Below, piece after piece: positions 1 to 7,205 of a stretch of 32,717 nucleotides of DNA (positions are counted from its first letter, which is position 1; every line of letters begins with the position of its first letter). A program made the translations under genes and the position numbers. Under the pieces are notes generated by a model. That model was not told the DNA's origin, did no database searches, and saw only the letters and a list, made by a program, of their open reading frames with translations. This DNA is from Candidatus Omnitrophota bacterium (GTDB lineage: Bacteria > Omnitrophota > Gorgyraeia > Zapsychrales > Fredricksoniimonadaceae): contig JAHFGE010000005.1 in the NCBI GenBank assembly GCA_023247575.1, positions 1-32,717 of the forward strand. Direction: 5' to 3'.

Positions 1-855
1 CCGGACCTGGTAGCGCATTATAAGAAATTGAAAGAAATGGCGGAGGTATTGAAAAAGCTAGCGGATGATACGTTGGCTTTTTCATCCCGGGCGGCCGCCA
101 ATGCCCCCGACGCGGCGATGTCCGCCAGCAACAAAGTTTCTGGCGAGATCTTGCCAATTGGTCAAAGACCAATTGGCGGAACGGCGACGAAGGGTACTGG
201 TGAGGAAAAAATTTTTAACCTTAGGGATCTGCCAAGCAGGGAGACTCCTCAATTTACAGAGGCGCAAGAGGCAGTCAGGCAATCTTTAGGGGATCTCCCC
301 CGGTTGGGAATGACTGTTCGCTTGGAGCAAGCCCTTAACAACTTGGGTTGGGAACTAAATCCGAGGAACCCAGGAAGAAAGGCAAGTATTGAGGCCCTGC
401 AAAGCGCTAGGCCAGGGGATGTTATTTTATCTTCTACAACAAGTGAAGGAACATTAAGTAAGGGTGATGCTGAAGATAGGGTAACGGACACCTCTATTGT
501 TTATGTGGCATCTTCAGCGGTCACGGAGAGACGCATTTTTGTTTTAGTTGAGAGCCCCAAAAATCCTACAGCGGCGCCGATGCCATGGGAGCGTGGTAAT
601 CGTGCCCCGGCGAGTGATAAGATTATGAAAGGTGGTATCGACTTCAATAGCCGCAACATGCAGATGGATGTTAATCCTTCGATCACACTCAGGATTAACC
701 CTGAGCGAAGTCGAAGGGTTAATGGCGAGAAGATTGATATCCGTTTTGACCCAGCCATGGTTGAGCAGTTCAAACGCGGCGATTTCACCGGCGTGCGGCC
801 GGTGATCCTCAACATCACGCCGATTCCAAGCCTATATTTTTTATTTGACATTTAA
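1..855 (+). CDS. 3' end of an uncharacterised protein (5' truncated by window edge)
   Basis: Frame +1 is open from base 1 (PDLVAHYKKLKEM...) to TAA at 853-855, so the ATG at 28 is probably internal. C-terminus reads KGGIDFN...FDPAMVEQFKRGDFTGVRPVILNITPI. No family assigned with confidence. Confidence 0.65.
   Translation, partial: PDLVAHYKKLKEMAEVLKKLADDTLAFSSRAAANAPDAAMSASNKVSGEILPIGQRPIGGTATKGTGEEKIFNLRDLPSRETPQFTEAQEAVRQSLGDLPRLGMTVRLEQALNNLGWELNPRNPGRKASIEALQSARPGDVILSSTTSEGTLSKGDAEDRVTDTSIVYVASSAVTERRIFVLVESPKNPTAAPMPWERGNRAPASDKIMKGGIDFNSRNMQMDVNPSITLRINPERSRRVNGEKIDIRFDPAMVEQFKRGDFTGVRPVILNITPIPSLYFLFDI
153..177. repeat. Perfect inverted repeat inside the first ORF (11-bp arms, 3-nt loop)
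   Basis: GCCAATTGGTC-AAA-GACCAATTGGC; encodes part of LPIGQRPIGG. Confidence 0.8.
671..722. repeat. Composite palindromic repeat element, copy 1 (inside first ORF)
   Basis: TTAATCCTTCGATCACACTCAGGATTAA and TTAACCCTGAGCGAAGTCGAAGGGTTAA share a central TTAA. Each arm is palindromic at its ends and the arms are near reverse complements. Confidence 0.8.
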
Positions 856-872
856 CCCTTTTTTGCCATAAT
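845..872 (+). promoter_or_regulatory. sigma70-like promoter for rpsA
   Basis: TTGACA (845-850), 16-nt spacer, CATAAT (867-872). The -35 lies in the last codons of the upstream ORF (TTT GAC ATT TAA). Confidence 0.7.
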
Positions 873-894
873 GGCCGCTTATCCCTACCGCTTT

Positions 895-912
895 GCCCCG
901 CCCTGGCGGGGC
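895..912 (+). promoter_or_regulatory. GC-rich hairpin in the predicted rpsA 5' leader
   Basis: GCCCCGCC-CT-GGCGGGGC located downstream of the predicted promoter and 40 nt before the rpsA ATG. Confidence 0.55.
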
Positions 913-952
913 AGTGGGGAAATTCCAATCGAAAGAAAAGAGGATTAAATAA

Positions 953-2497
953 ATGAGTACTGAAAAATCAATGATGGAGGAGCTCTATGAGAGCACCCTT
1001 AAAGATATTAAGGAAGGAGAGATTATCAAAGGCACGATCGCCGCGGTGACCCCTAAAGAAGTCATCGTTGACATCGGGTTTAAGTCCGAAGGTTTTGTTC
1101 CCATTGAGGAATTCCGCAATCCTGTCGAACTGACCGTCGGCAGTCAGATCGAAGTTCTCATTGAAAATATTGAAGATGACAATGGCCGCCTGATTCTTTC
1201 TTATGGCAAGGCTGAGCGCCTGAAAGGCTGGCAGAAAATTTCCGATGATATCAATGAAGGTGATGTTGTCGATGGCCGCGTGGTGCGCTCCGTCAAAGGC
1301 GGCTATATTGTCGATGTATTTGGCATTGAAGCTTTCCTGCCCATGTCCCTTTCCGCCTTTAAGGGCGTTTCCAACCACGATATGACCACCAAGACTTTTA
1401 AGTTTGTCGTTGCCAAGATGAACAAGCAAAGACGCAACATCATCCTTTCCCGTCGGGAAATGGTGCAGAAAGAACGTGAAGAGGTGCGCGAAAAGCTTTG
1501 GAGCGAAATCAAGAAAGGCCAGAAGCGTAAAGGCATTGTCAAAGGCATTACCGATTTCGGTGTCTTTATTGATTTAGGCGGTATCGACGGTCTTTTGCAT
1601 ATTACGGACATGAGCTGGAGCCGCATTAACCATCCTTCCGAAATCGTCTCCGTCGGCCAAAAGCTTGAAGTGTTGATCCTGGATTTTGACAAAGAGAATT
1701 CCAAAGTTTCTTTGGGGTTAAAACAGATTGTGGCCAATCCCTGGGATGAGGCCGCCACCAAATATCCGGCCGGAAGCCGCATCCAGGGCAAGATCGTCAA
1801 CATCATGCCTTATGGTGTATTTGTGGAGATTGACAAAGGCATTGAAGGCCTTTTGCATGCCTCGGAAATCAGCTGGCAAAAAAAGATGGTTAATCCCCAG
1901 GAAATGTTTGAATTAGGCGATATGATTGAAGTGCAAATTATCAATGTGGACAAGGATGCCAAGCGCATTTCATTGAGCATGAAACAGCTGGAAGAGAACC
2001 CCTGGCGTACAGCCGCCCAAAAATTTAATGTAGGCGATAAAGTCAAAGGGATTGTGCGTGGCTTTACCGATTACGGTGCTTTCGTCGAACTAGAAGGCGG
2101 TTTAGAGGGCATGATCCATGTTTCCGATATATCCTGGACCAGGAAAATCAACCATCCTCAGGAAGTCTTGCATAAAGGCCAAGGGGTGGAGGTGATGGTC
2201 CAGGGGGTCGATGTAGAAAACCGTAAAATTACATTGGGCTTAAAGCAATTGCAGCCAAATCCATGGAATGACATTGCCCAGAAATTTCCGATAGGTTCCC
2301 TCGTCACTGCGGAAGTTGTGATGAATTCCAACTTTGGCGTATTTGTCAAATTAGAAGGGGATATTGAAGCCCTGGTCTATTCTTCCGAAATCGACAAACA
2401 ACAGGCTGCTGCTTTAAAACCTGGCGATCAACTGCAGGTGAAAGTCATTAAAGTTGACGTCGAAGGTATGAAAATCGGCGTTTCGGCGAGGTTGTAG
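953..2497 (+). CDS. rpsA: 30S ribosomal protein S1 (multiple S1 RNA-binding repeats)
   Basis: 514 aa; repeated S1-domain signatures (G.[23 protein letters not shown]..., [22 protein letters not shown]...). SD GAGGA at 940-944. Confidence 0.96.
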   Translation: [514 protein letters not shown]

Positions 2498-2506
2498 TTT
2501 TAAATC

Positions 2507-3655
2507 ATGTCCATCCCGGAAATGATCCAAAAACTGTCCTGTGGTGCCACCGAAATCATTCATAGCGATGATTTAGCCAAAAAGCTGGCTCTTAAGCGTC
2601 CGTTGGTTGTTAAGGCTGGTTTCGATCCCACCGCACCGGATATTCACTTAGGGCATGTGGTTTTGCTTAAGAAAATGCGGCAATTTCAAGACTTTGGTCA
2701 CAAAGTTGTCTTTTTAATTGGAGACTTTACGGCCCAGGTCGGAGACCCCTCCGGCCGCAATGAATTACGCAAGAGAATGTCGCCCCAGGAGATTGAACAA
2801 AACGCCAAAACCTATAAGGCCCAAGTTTTTAAAATTTTAGATTCCCAAAAAATCGAAGTCGTTTTCAACAGCCATTGGTTAAATAAGCTTAGCCCTCAGG
2901 ACCTGCTCGAGCTAAGCGCTCATTTGACCGTAGCCCAAATGCTGGCCCGCGCCGATTTCAAGAAACGTTTTGAATCCGGACGGGAAATTAGTTTATTGGA
3001 ATTCATTTATCCGCTTTTGCAGGGGTATGATTCCGTGCACTTGAAAGCCGACGTGGAATTAGGCGGCACTGATCAGAAGTTTAATTTACTGATGGGCCGT
3101 CAATTGCAGGAAAGTTATGGACAGCCGCCACAGGTGGTTGTGATGACACCGTTACTGGAAGGTACTGACGGAGTGCAGAAGATGAGCAAGTCGCTGGGCA
3201 ATGATATCGGCATTAATGAAGCGCCCAATGAGATCTTTGGCAAGGTCATGTCCATCAGCGATGAATTGATGTTTCGTTATTATGAACTTTTGACTGATAT
3301 GGATTTGGCCGTAGTGAAAAAGCTCCATCCTAAAGAAGCAAAGCTGCAGTTAGCCCAGGCTATGGTGGAAATGTTCCACACAAAAGCCCAAGGGCCAAAG
3401 GCACGCGAACATTTTGAACACACCTTCAGCCAGCATCAACTGCCGCAGGACATTCCTGAATATCAAATCCATCCCGGCCAAAAATTGCCGGACATTCTCA
3501 TGGCAGCCAAAGTGGTGCTTTCCAAGAATGATGCCCGCCGCTTGCTTCAAGAGAAGGCCATCACCTTTCAGGATACAGTCCTTATGGATGAACACTGGTT
3601 TCCTCAGCCAGGCATCCTCAAAATCGGCAAACGCCGTTTTTTGCGATTAAAATAA
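2507..3655 (+). CDS. tyrS: Tyrosyl-tRNA synthetase
   Basis: 382 aa; GFDPTAPDIHLGHVVLLKKMRQFQDFGH (HIGH-type motif), KMSKS, C-terminal S4-like region. Confidence 0.95.
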   Translation: MSIPEMIQKLSCGATEIIHSDDLAKKLALKRPLVVKAGFDPTAPDIHLGHVVLLKKMRQFQDFGHKVVFLIGDFTAQVGDPSGRNELRKRMSPQEIEQNAKTYKAQVFKILDSQKIEVVFNSHWLNKLSPQDLLELSAHLTVAQMLARADFKKRFESGREISLLEFIYPLLQGYDSVHLKADVELGGTDQKFNLLMGRQLQESYGQPPQVVVMTPLLEGTDGVQKMSKSLGNDIGINEAPNEIFGKVMSISDELMFRYYELLTDMDLAVVKKLHPKEAKLQLAQAMVEMFHTKAQGPKAREHFEHTFSQHQLPQDIPEYQIHPGQKLPDILMAAKVVLSKNDARRLLQEKAITFQDTVLMDEHWFPQPGILKIGKRRFLRLK

Positions 3656-3677
3656 AATTAAAAGTTAAAATTATTTC

Positions 3678-3706
3678 TTGACATTATTTTTGGTGACGCA
3701 TATACT
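3678..3706 (+). promoter_or_regulatory. sigma70-like promoter upstream of tRNA-Thr/rpmG/secE/nusG
   Basis: TTGACA (3678-3683), 17-nt spacer, TATACT (3701-3706). Confidence 0.75.
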
Positions 3707-3759
3707 TCTGGTTCATTTAAAAAGGCTGCAGGCGGCCTAAAGCTTGTGGGAAAGCAAAA

Positions 3760-3814
3760 TTGAATACATTCATTACACTCAGTATTCAACCCTGAGTGTA
3801 ATCGAAGGGTTGAA
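3760..3814. repeat. Composite palindromic repeat element, copy 2 (between promoter and tRNA-Thr)
   Basis: TTGAATACATTCATTACACTCAGTATTCAA and TTCAACCCTGAGTGTAATCGAAGGGTTGAA share a central TTCAA. Confidence 0.8.
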
Positions 3815-3819
3815 CCACT

Positions 3820-3892
3820 GCCCCTGTAGCTCAGTTGGTAGAGCACGTCCTTGGTAAGGACGAGGCCAGCGGTTCAATCCCGCTCGGGGGCT
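3820..3892 (+). tRNA. tRNA-Thr (anticodon GGT), no encoded CCA
   Basis: Complete cloverleaf: acceptor GCCCCTG/CGGGGGC, anticodon arm CGTCC-TTGGTAA-GGACG, T arm AGCGG-TTCAATC-CCGCT. Confidence 0.95.
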
Positions 3893-3918
3893 TAAGGCTT
3901 AAAAAATCTCTTCTGTGA

Positions 3919-3941
3919 CTCCGCCACGATGTATGGCGGAG
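3919..3941. repeat. Palindrome in the tRNA-Thr/rpmG spacer
   Basis: CTCCGCCA-CGATGTA-TGGCGGAG, 8-bp perfect stem. Confidence 0.65.
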
Positions 3942-3964
3942 GAGCGCGAAAGTTAAGAAACGTT

Positions 3965-4117
3965 ATGCGCGAGACAATTCATTTTCAGTGCACCGAGTGT
4001 CATCGTATCAATTATAACAGTACTAAAGATAAAAGAAAAAATCCGGAACGTCTGGAATTAAAAAAATTCTGTCCGTTTTGCCGTAAACACACCATCCACA
4101 AAGAGACGAAGAAGTGA
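3965..4117 (+). CDS. rpmG: 50S ribosomal protein L33 (zinc-binding form)
   Basis: [50 protein letters not shown]; two CxxC motifs. Start moved in from the 3929 ORF start. Confidence 0.93.
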   Translation: MRETIHFQCTECHRINYNSTKDKRKNPERLELKKFCPFCRKHTIHKETKK

Positions 4118-4144
4118 AGGCCTTAAAATAACGCAGGAGTTCAT

Positions 4145-4218
4145 AGGCCTGTAGCTCCAATTGGTAGAGCGACGGTCTCCAAAACCGTGCGTTGCAGGTT
4201 CGAGTCCTGCCAGGCCTG
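4145..4218 (+). tRNA. tRNA-Trp (anticodon CCA), no encoded CCA tail
   Basis: Acceptor AGGCCTG/CAGGCCT, anticodon arm ACGGT-CTCCAAA-ACCGT, T arm GCAGG-TTCGAGT-CCTGC. Adjacent to secE, a classic location. Confidence 0.95.
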
Positions 4219-4228
4219 TTAATGAGAT

Positions 4229-4262
4229 CCAAACTTATGGAGCGAAACGAACATAAGTTTGG
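4229..4262. repeat. Perfect 11-bp inverted repeat between tRNA-Trp and secE
   Basis: CCAAACTTATG-gagcgaaacgaa-CATAAGTTTGG. Confidence 0.75.
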
Positions 4263-4301
4263 AGAGCGAATTAACCCCGCCAACTGCGGGATATTCATTA
4301 C

Positions 4302-4487
4302 ATGATTACTAAAGTTCAAAATTTTATTGGAGAAGTGCTAGCGGAGATGAAAAAAGTCTCCTGGGTCACCCGTCAAGACCTGATTGATTCGGCATTAATT
4401 GTGGTGGTCAGTTCTCTATTATTAGGTTTGTTTTTAGCCGTCGTCGACTTTGTTCTTTCCAAAGGTATCGCCCATTTAATAAGGTAA
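4302..4487 (+). CDS. secE: Preprotein translocase subunit SecE
   Basis: 61 aa; FIGEVLAEMKKVSWVTRQDLIDSALIVVVSSLLLGLFLAVVDFVLSKGI, single TM, between tRNA-Trp and nusG. Confidence 0.94.
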   Translation: MITKVQNFIGEVLAEMKKVSWVTRQDLIDSALIVVVSSLLLGLFLAVVDFVLSKGIAHLIR

Positions 4488-4495
4488 AGAATTTA

Positions 4496-4568
4496 TGACC
4501 CATTCGACTTCGCTCAGGGTCATCCTGAGCGAACAACGAATAAATTAAGGAAGTGAGTCGAAGGATGA
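4496..4568. repeat. Composite palindromic repeat element, copy 3 (secE-nusG), right arm interrupted
   Basis: Left arm TGACCCATTCGACTTCGCTCAGGGTCA; right arm TCATCCTGAGCGAA...GTCGAAGGATGA split by ~22 nt carrying TTAAGGAAG. Confidence 0.7.
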
Positions 4569-5089
4569 AATGGTATGTTGTGCATACACAAACAGGTGCG
4601 GAGGAAAGGGCCAGGGCAGGCTTGGAAAGTCGTATGGCTACAACGCCCTTAAAGCAATACGTGCAAGAAGTTGTTGTCCCAACGGAGCAGGTTTCTGAGG
4701 TGCGCGGTGGGAAAAAACGGATCACCACCCGTAAGTTTTTTCCGGGGTATCTTTTAATTAAGATGGAGATGAATAAAGAAAGCTGGTATCTGGTCAAGAC
4801 CACTCCGGGGATTACTGGTTTTATCGGTCCAGGGCGTCAGCCTCAACCCCTGACGGATGCAGAGGTCGACAATATCTTGAAGCGTACGGAAGAGACGGGT
4901 ACAAAGCCTTCTCCTAAGATTGTGTTCGAAGTAGGAGAGGCTGTTCGTATCGCGCAAGGGCCATTTGCGAATTTTAGCGGTTCGGTCATGGAAGTGTATC
5001 CTGAACGTGGAAAATTAAAGGTTAGCGTATCGATTTTCGGTCGTTCGACGCTGGTTGAACTGGAGTATTGGCAGGTAGAAAAAATTTAA
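4565..5089 (+). CDS. nusG: Transcription termination/antitermination protein NusG
   Basis: MKWYVVHTQTGAEERARAGLE...; KOW region FANFSGSVMEVYPERGKLKVSVSIFGRSTLVELEYWQVEKI. The ORF track starts at GTG 4553; ATG 4565 is preferred by family N-terminus. Confidence 0.93.
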   Translation: MKWYVVHTQTGAEERARAGLESRMATTPLKQYVQEVVVPTEQVSEVRGGKKRITTRKFFPGYLLIKMEMNKESWYLVKTTPGITGFIGPGRQPQPLTDAEVDNILKRTEETGTKPSPKIVFEVGEAVRIAQGPFANFSGSVMEVYPERGKLKVSVSIFGRSTLVELEYWQVEKI

Positions 5090-5101
5090 GGAAGAATTAA
5101 T

Positions 5102-5527
5102 ATGGCTAAAGAAGTTGTCGCTCAAATCAAACTTTATGTTCCTGCTGGTCAAGCAAATCCAGCTCCTCCGGTTGGCCCTGCTTTAGGTCAACATGGGGTG
5201 AATATCATGATGTTCTGCAAAGCTTTTAATGATAAAACCAAAGGCAAAGAGGCTCTACCTTTACCGGTTATTATCTCCGTTTACAAGGACAAATCTTTTG
5301 ATTTTGTGATTAAAACTCCGCCGAGTTCAGCTCTTATCAAGAAGGCAGCCAAACTGGCCAAAGCCTCTGGTACTGCGGGTAAGGAAGTTATTGGATCATT
5401 GACGATGAAACAGGTGGAAGAAATTGCCAAAATGAAAATGGATGATTTAAACACGGTTGATAGGCAGCAGGCGATAGCCACTATTGCTGGAACAGCCCGT
5501 AGTATGGGAATTGAAATAAAGGGATAA
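5102..5527 (+). CDS. rplK: 50S ribosomal protein L11
   Basis: 141 aa; [35 protein letters not shown]. Confidence 0.97.
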   Translation: MAKEVVAQIKLYVPAGQANPAPPVGPALGQHGVNIMMFCKAFNDKTKGKEALPLPVIISVYKDKSFDFVIKTPPSSALIKKAAKLAKASGTAGKEVIGSLTMKQVEEIAKMKMDDLNTVDRQQAIATIAGTARSMGIEIKG

Positions 5528-5537
5528 GGATTAGAAT

Positions 5538-6221
5538 ATGTCACGAATAAGCAAACGGATGAAACAAGTTAACCGTCTGGTGGAAGAAATCAAAAGCCCA
5601 CTTCCTTTAAGTGAAGCTATTTTCTATTTGTCCAAAGCCCCCAAAGTCAAATTCGATGAGACAGTAGAAATGCATTTTAATCTCAATGTGGATTTAAATG
5701 CTTCTGATCAGGGTGTACGCGGAACCGTTATCCTGCCCCATGGGACTGGTAAATCGGTGAGAGTAGCCGTATTTTGTAAGGGGGATGCCGTTGCCAAAGC
5801 TCAAGCTGCTGGTGCCGATTACATCGGTAGTAATGATTTAATTGACAAAGTTGTCGGTGGTTTTATGGATTTTGATGTGGTTGTTGCCACCCCTGACATG
5901 ATGCGTGATATTAGCAAGTTGGGTAAGGTTTTAGGCCCCCGCGGGCTTATGCCTACTCCCAAAGCGGGTACCGTCACCATGGAGGTGGATCGTGCTATTA
6001 AGGAAGTCAAAGCTGGTCGCATCGAATTTAAATCCGATAAACAAGGTGGAATTCATTTAGGTATTGGTAAAATATCTTTTACAGAAAATAAATTAGTAGA
6101 AAATGCCCAACAGGTGATCGAAGCGGTCAATCATGCCAAGCCATCGACGGTCAAGGGTAATCTGATTAAAAGTTTGTCTGTGGCAACTACCATGGGCCCA
6201 GGAGTCAAGGTGTCTATATGA
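5538..6221 (+). CDS. rplA: 50S ribosomal protein L1
   Basis: 227 aa; KLGKVLGPRGLMPTPKAGTVT signature. Confidence 0.97.
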   Translation: MSRISKRMKQVNRLVEEIKSPLPLSEAIFYLSKAPKVKFDETVEMHFNLNVDLNASDQGVRGTVILPHGTGKSVRVAVFCKGDAVAKAQAAGADYIGSNDLIDKVVGGFMDFDVVVATPDMMRDISKLGKVLGPRGLMPTPKAGTVTMEVDRAIKEVKAGRIEFKSDKQGGIHLGIGKISFTENKLVENAQQVIEAVNHAKPSTVKGNLIKSLSVATTMGPGVKVSI

Positions 6222-6739
6222 AAGTGGGACAACTCTATCGCAAGCGCATAGCCGGTACCGTTCAGGACGGTGTTACCAAAAGAAGTAATACTTTTCTTGT
6301 GACTTGGAAGGCGATTTCTTCTTCTCAAATGGACTCTTTGCGCAAAAATTTGAAACGCAAGAAAGCCGATGTACTGGTTTCCAAAACTTCTATTGCCCGC
6401 CTGGCGCTTAAAAATTCTCAGTATGAAGAGTTAGCTAATCGTATTAACGGCCAAATGGCTTTTGTGTTCACTGAGGCCGATGCCTCTGAAATTTGCAAAG
6501 TTTTGGTTAAATTTGCCAAAGATTACGAAGGTTTTGTGGTGCAGGGAGGGTTGCTCAACGGAAGCCTTTTGACTCCTGAGCAAGTCAAGACTTTGTCTGA
6601 GTTACCATCGAGAGAAGTATTGTTAGCCACACTTCTTGGTACGTTCCTGGCGCCTATGTCTAATTTGGTGGGCGTTTTAAGCGCCACACCTCGTAATTTT
6701 TTATCAATTTTAAAACAGAAAAGTGAAAAGGGAGGGTAA
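6218..6739 (+). CDS. rplJ: 50S ribosomal protein L10
   Basis: 173 aa; position between rplA and rplL; L10-like sequence. Overlaps rplA by 4 bp (ATGA). Confidence 0.94.
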   Translation: MKVGQLYRKRIAGTVQDGVTKRSNTFLVTWKAISSSQMDSLRKNLKRKKADVLVSKTSIARLALKNSQYEELANRINGQMAFVFTEADASEICKVLVKFAKDYEGFVVQGGLLNGSLLTPEQVKTLSELPSREVLLATLLGTFLAPMSNLVGVLSATPRNFLSILKQKSEKGG

Positions 6740-6743
6740 TGAG

Positions 6744-7142
6744 ATGTCTACAGCCGTTAAAGAAATCAGTAAGGAACAAGTAATCGAGTGGCTCTCCACC
6801 CAGCCGGTCCTTGAAATTGCCGGCCTTGTGAAGGATCTCGAAACCAAATGGGGCGTATCCGCAGCTGCTCCTGTGGCCGTGGCTGCCGCTGGTGGTGCCG
6901 CAGCAGGCGCTGCTCCTGCCGAGGAAAAAACCTCATTTGACGTCATCTTAAAAGAAGTGGATGCCGCTAAAAAAATCGCTGTGATCAAAGAGGTTCGCTC
7001 AGTCACGAATTTAGGTTTAGCTGAAGCCAAAACATTAGTCGAATCAGCTCCTAAAACCATCAAAGAAGCTGTTCCTAAGGCCGAAGCTGAAGAACTCAAA
7101 AAGAAAATTGAAGCTGCCGGCGCTAAAGTAGAATTGAAATAA
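6744..7142 (+). CDS. rplL: 50S ribosomal protein L7/L12
   Basis: Ala-rich hinge then [49 protein letters not shown]. Start at 6744 follows SD GGAGG at 6731. Confidence 0.95.
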   Translation: MSTAVKEISKEQVIEWLSTQPVLEIAGLVKDLETKWGVSAAAPVAVAAAGGAAAGAAPAEEKTSFDVILKEVDAAKKIAVIKEVRSVTNLGLAEAKTLVESAPKTIKEAVPKAEAEELKKKIEAAGAKVELK

Positions 7143-7161
7143 CCTTTGGTTATTTCAATTC
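7131..7161 (+). promoter_or_regulatory. Perfect 14-bp hairpin spanning the rplL stop codon
   Basis: GAATTGAAATAACC-TTT-GGTTATTTCAATTC; rplL TAA at 7140-7142 lies in the 5' arm. Confidence 0.7.
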
Positions 7162-7162
7162 C

Positions 7163-7191
7163 ATCCTATCCCGCCTTGGCGTGAGAAGGAT
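7163..7191 (+). repeat. Second hairpin in the rplL-rpoB spacer
   Basis: ATCCT...CGCC-TT-GGCG...AGGAT. Confidence 0.5.
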
Positions 7192-7205
7192 CCTTTGTCT
7201 TTAAG

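Noticed and set aside
501-851. Minus-strand 116-aa ORF
   Set aside because: Overlaps the first ORF, and its middle (TLRLRSGLILSVIEG) is a translation of the palindromic repeat.
968-1806. Antisense ORFs of 153 and 167 aa over rpsA
   Set aside because: Shadow ORFs opposite a confidently assigned conserved gene; no recognisable domains.
3658-3846. Minus-strand 62-aa ORF before and into tRNA-Thr
   Set aside because: Covers the promoter, repeat copy 2 and the 5' part of the tRNA; no coding support.
4408-4803. Minus-strand 131-aa ORF over secE/nusG
   Set aside because: Antisense to two assigned genes and reads through repeat copy 3 (AQDDPERSRMG).
6850-6945. Ala/Gly-rich repetitive coding stretch in rplL
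   Set aside because: Normal flexible hinge of L7/L12.
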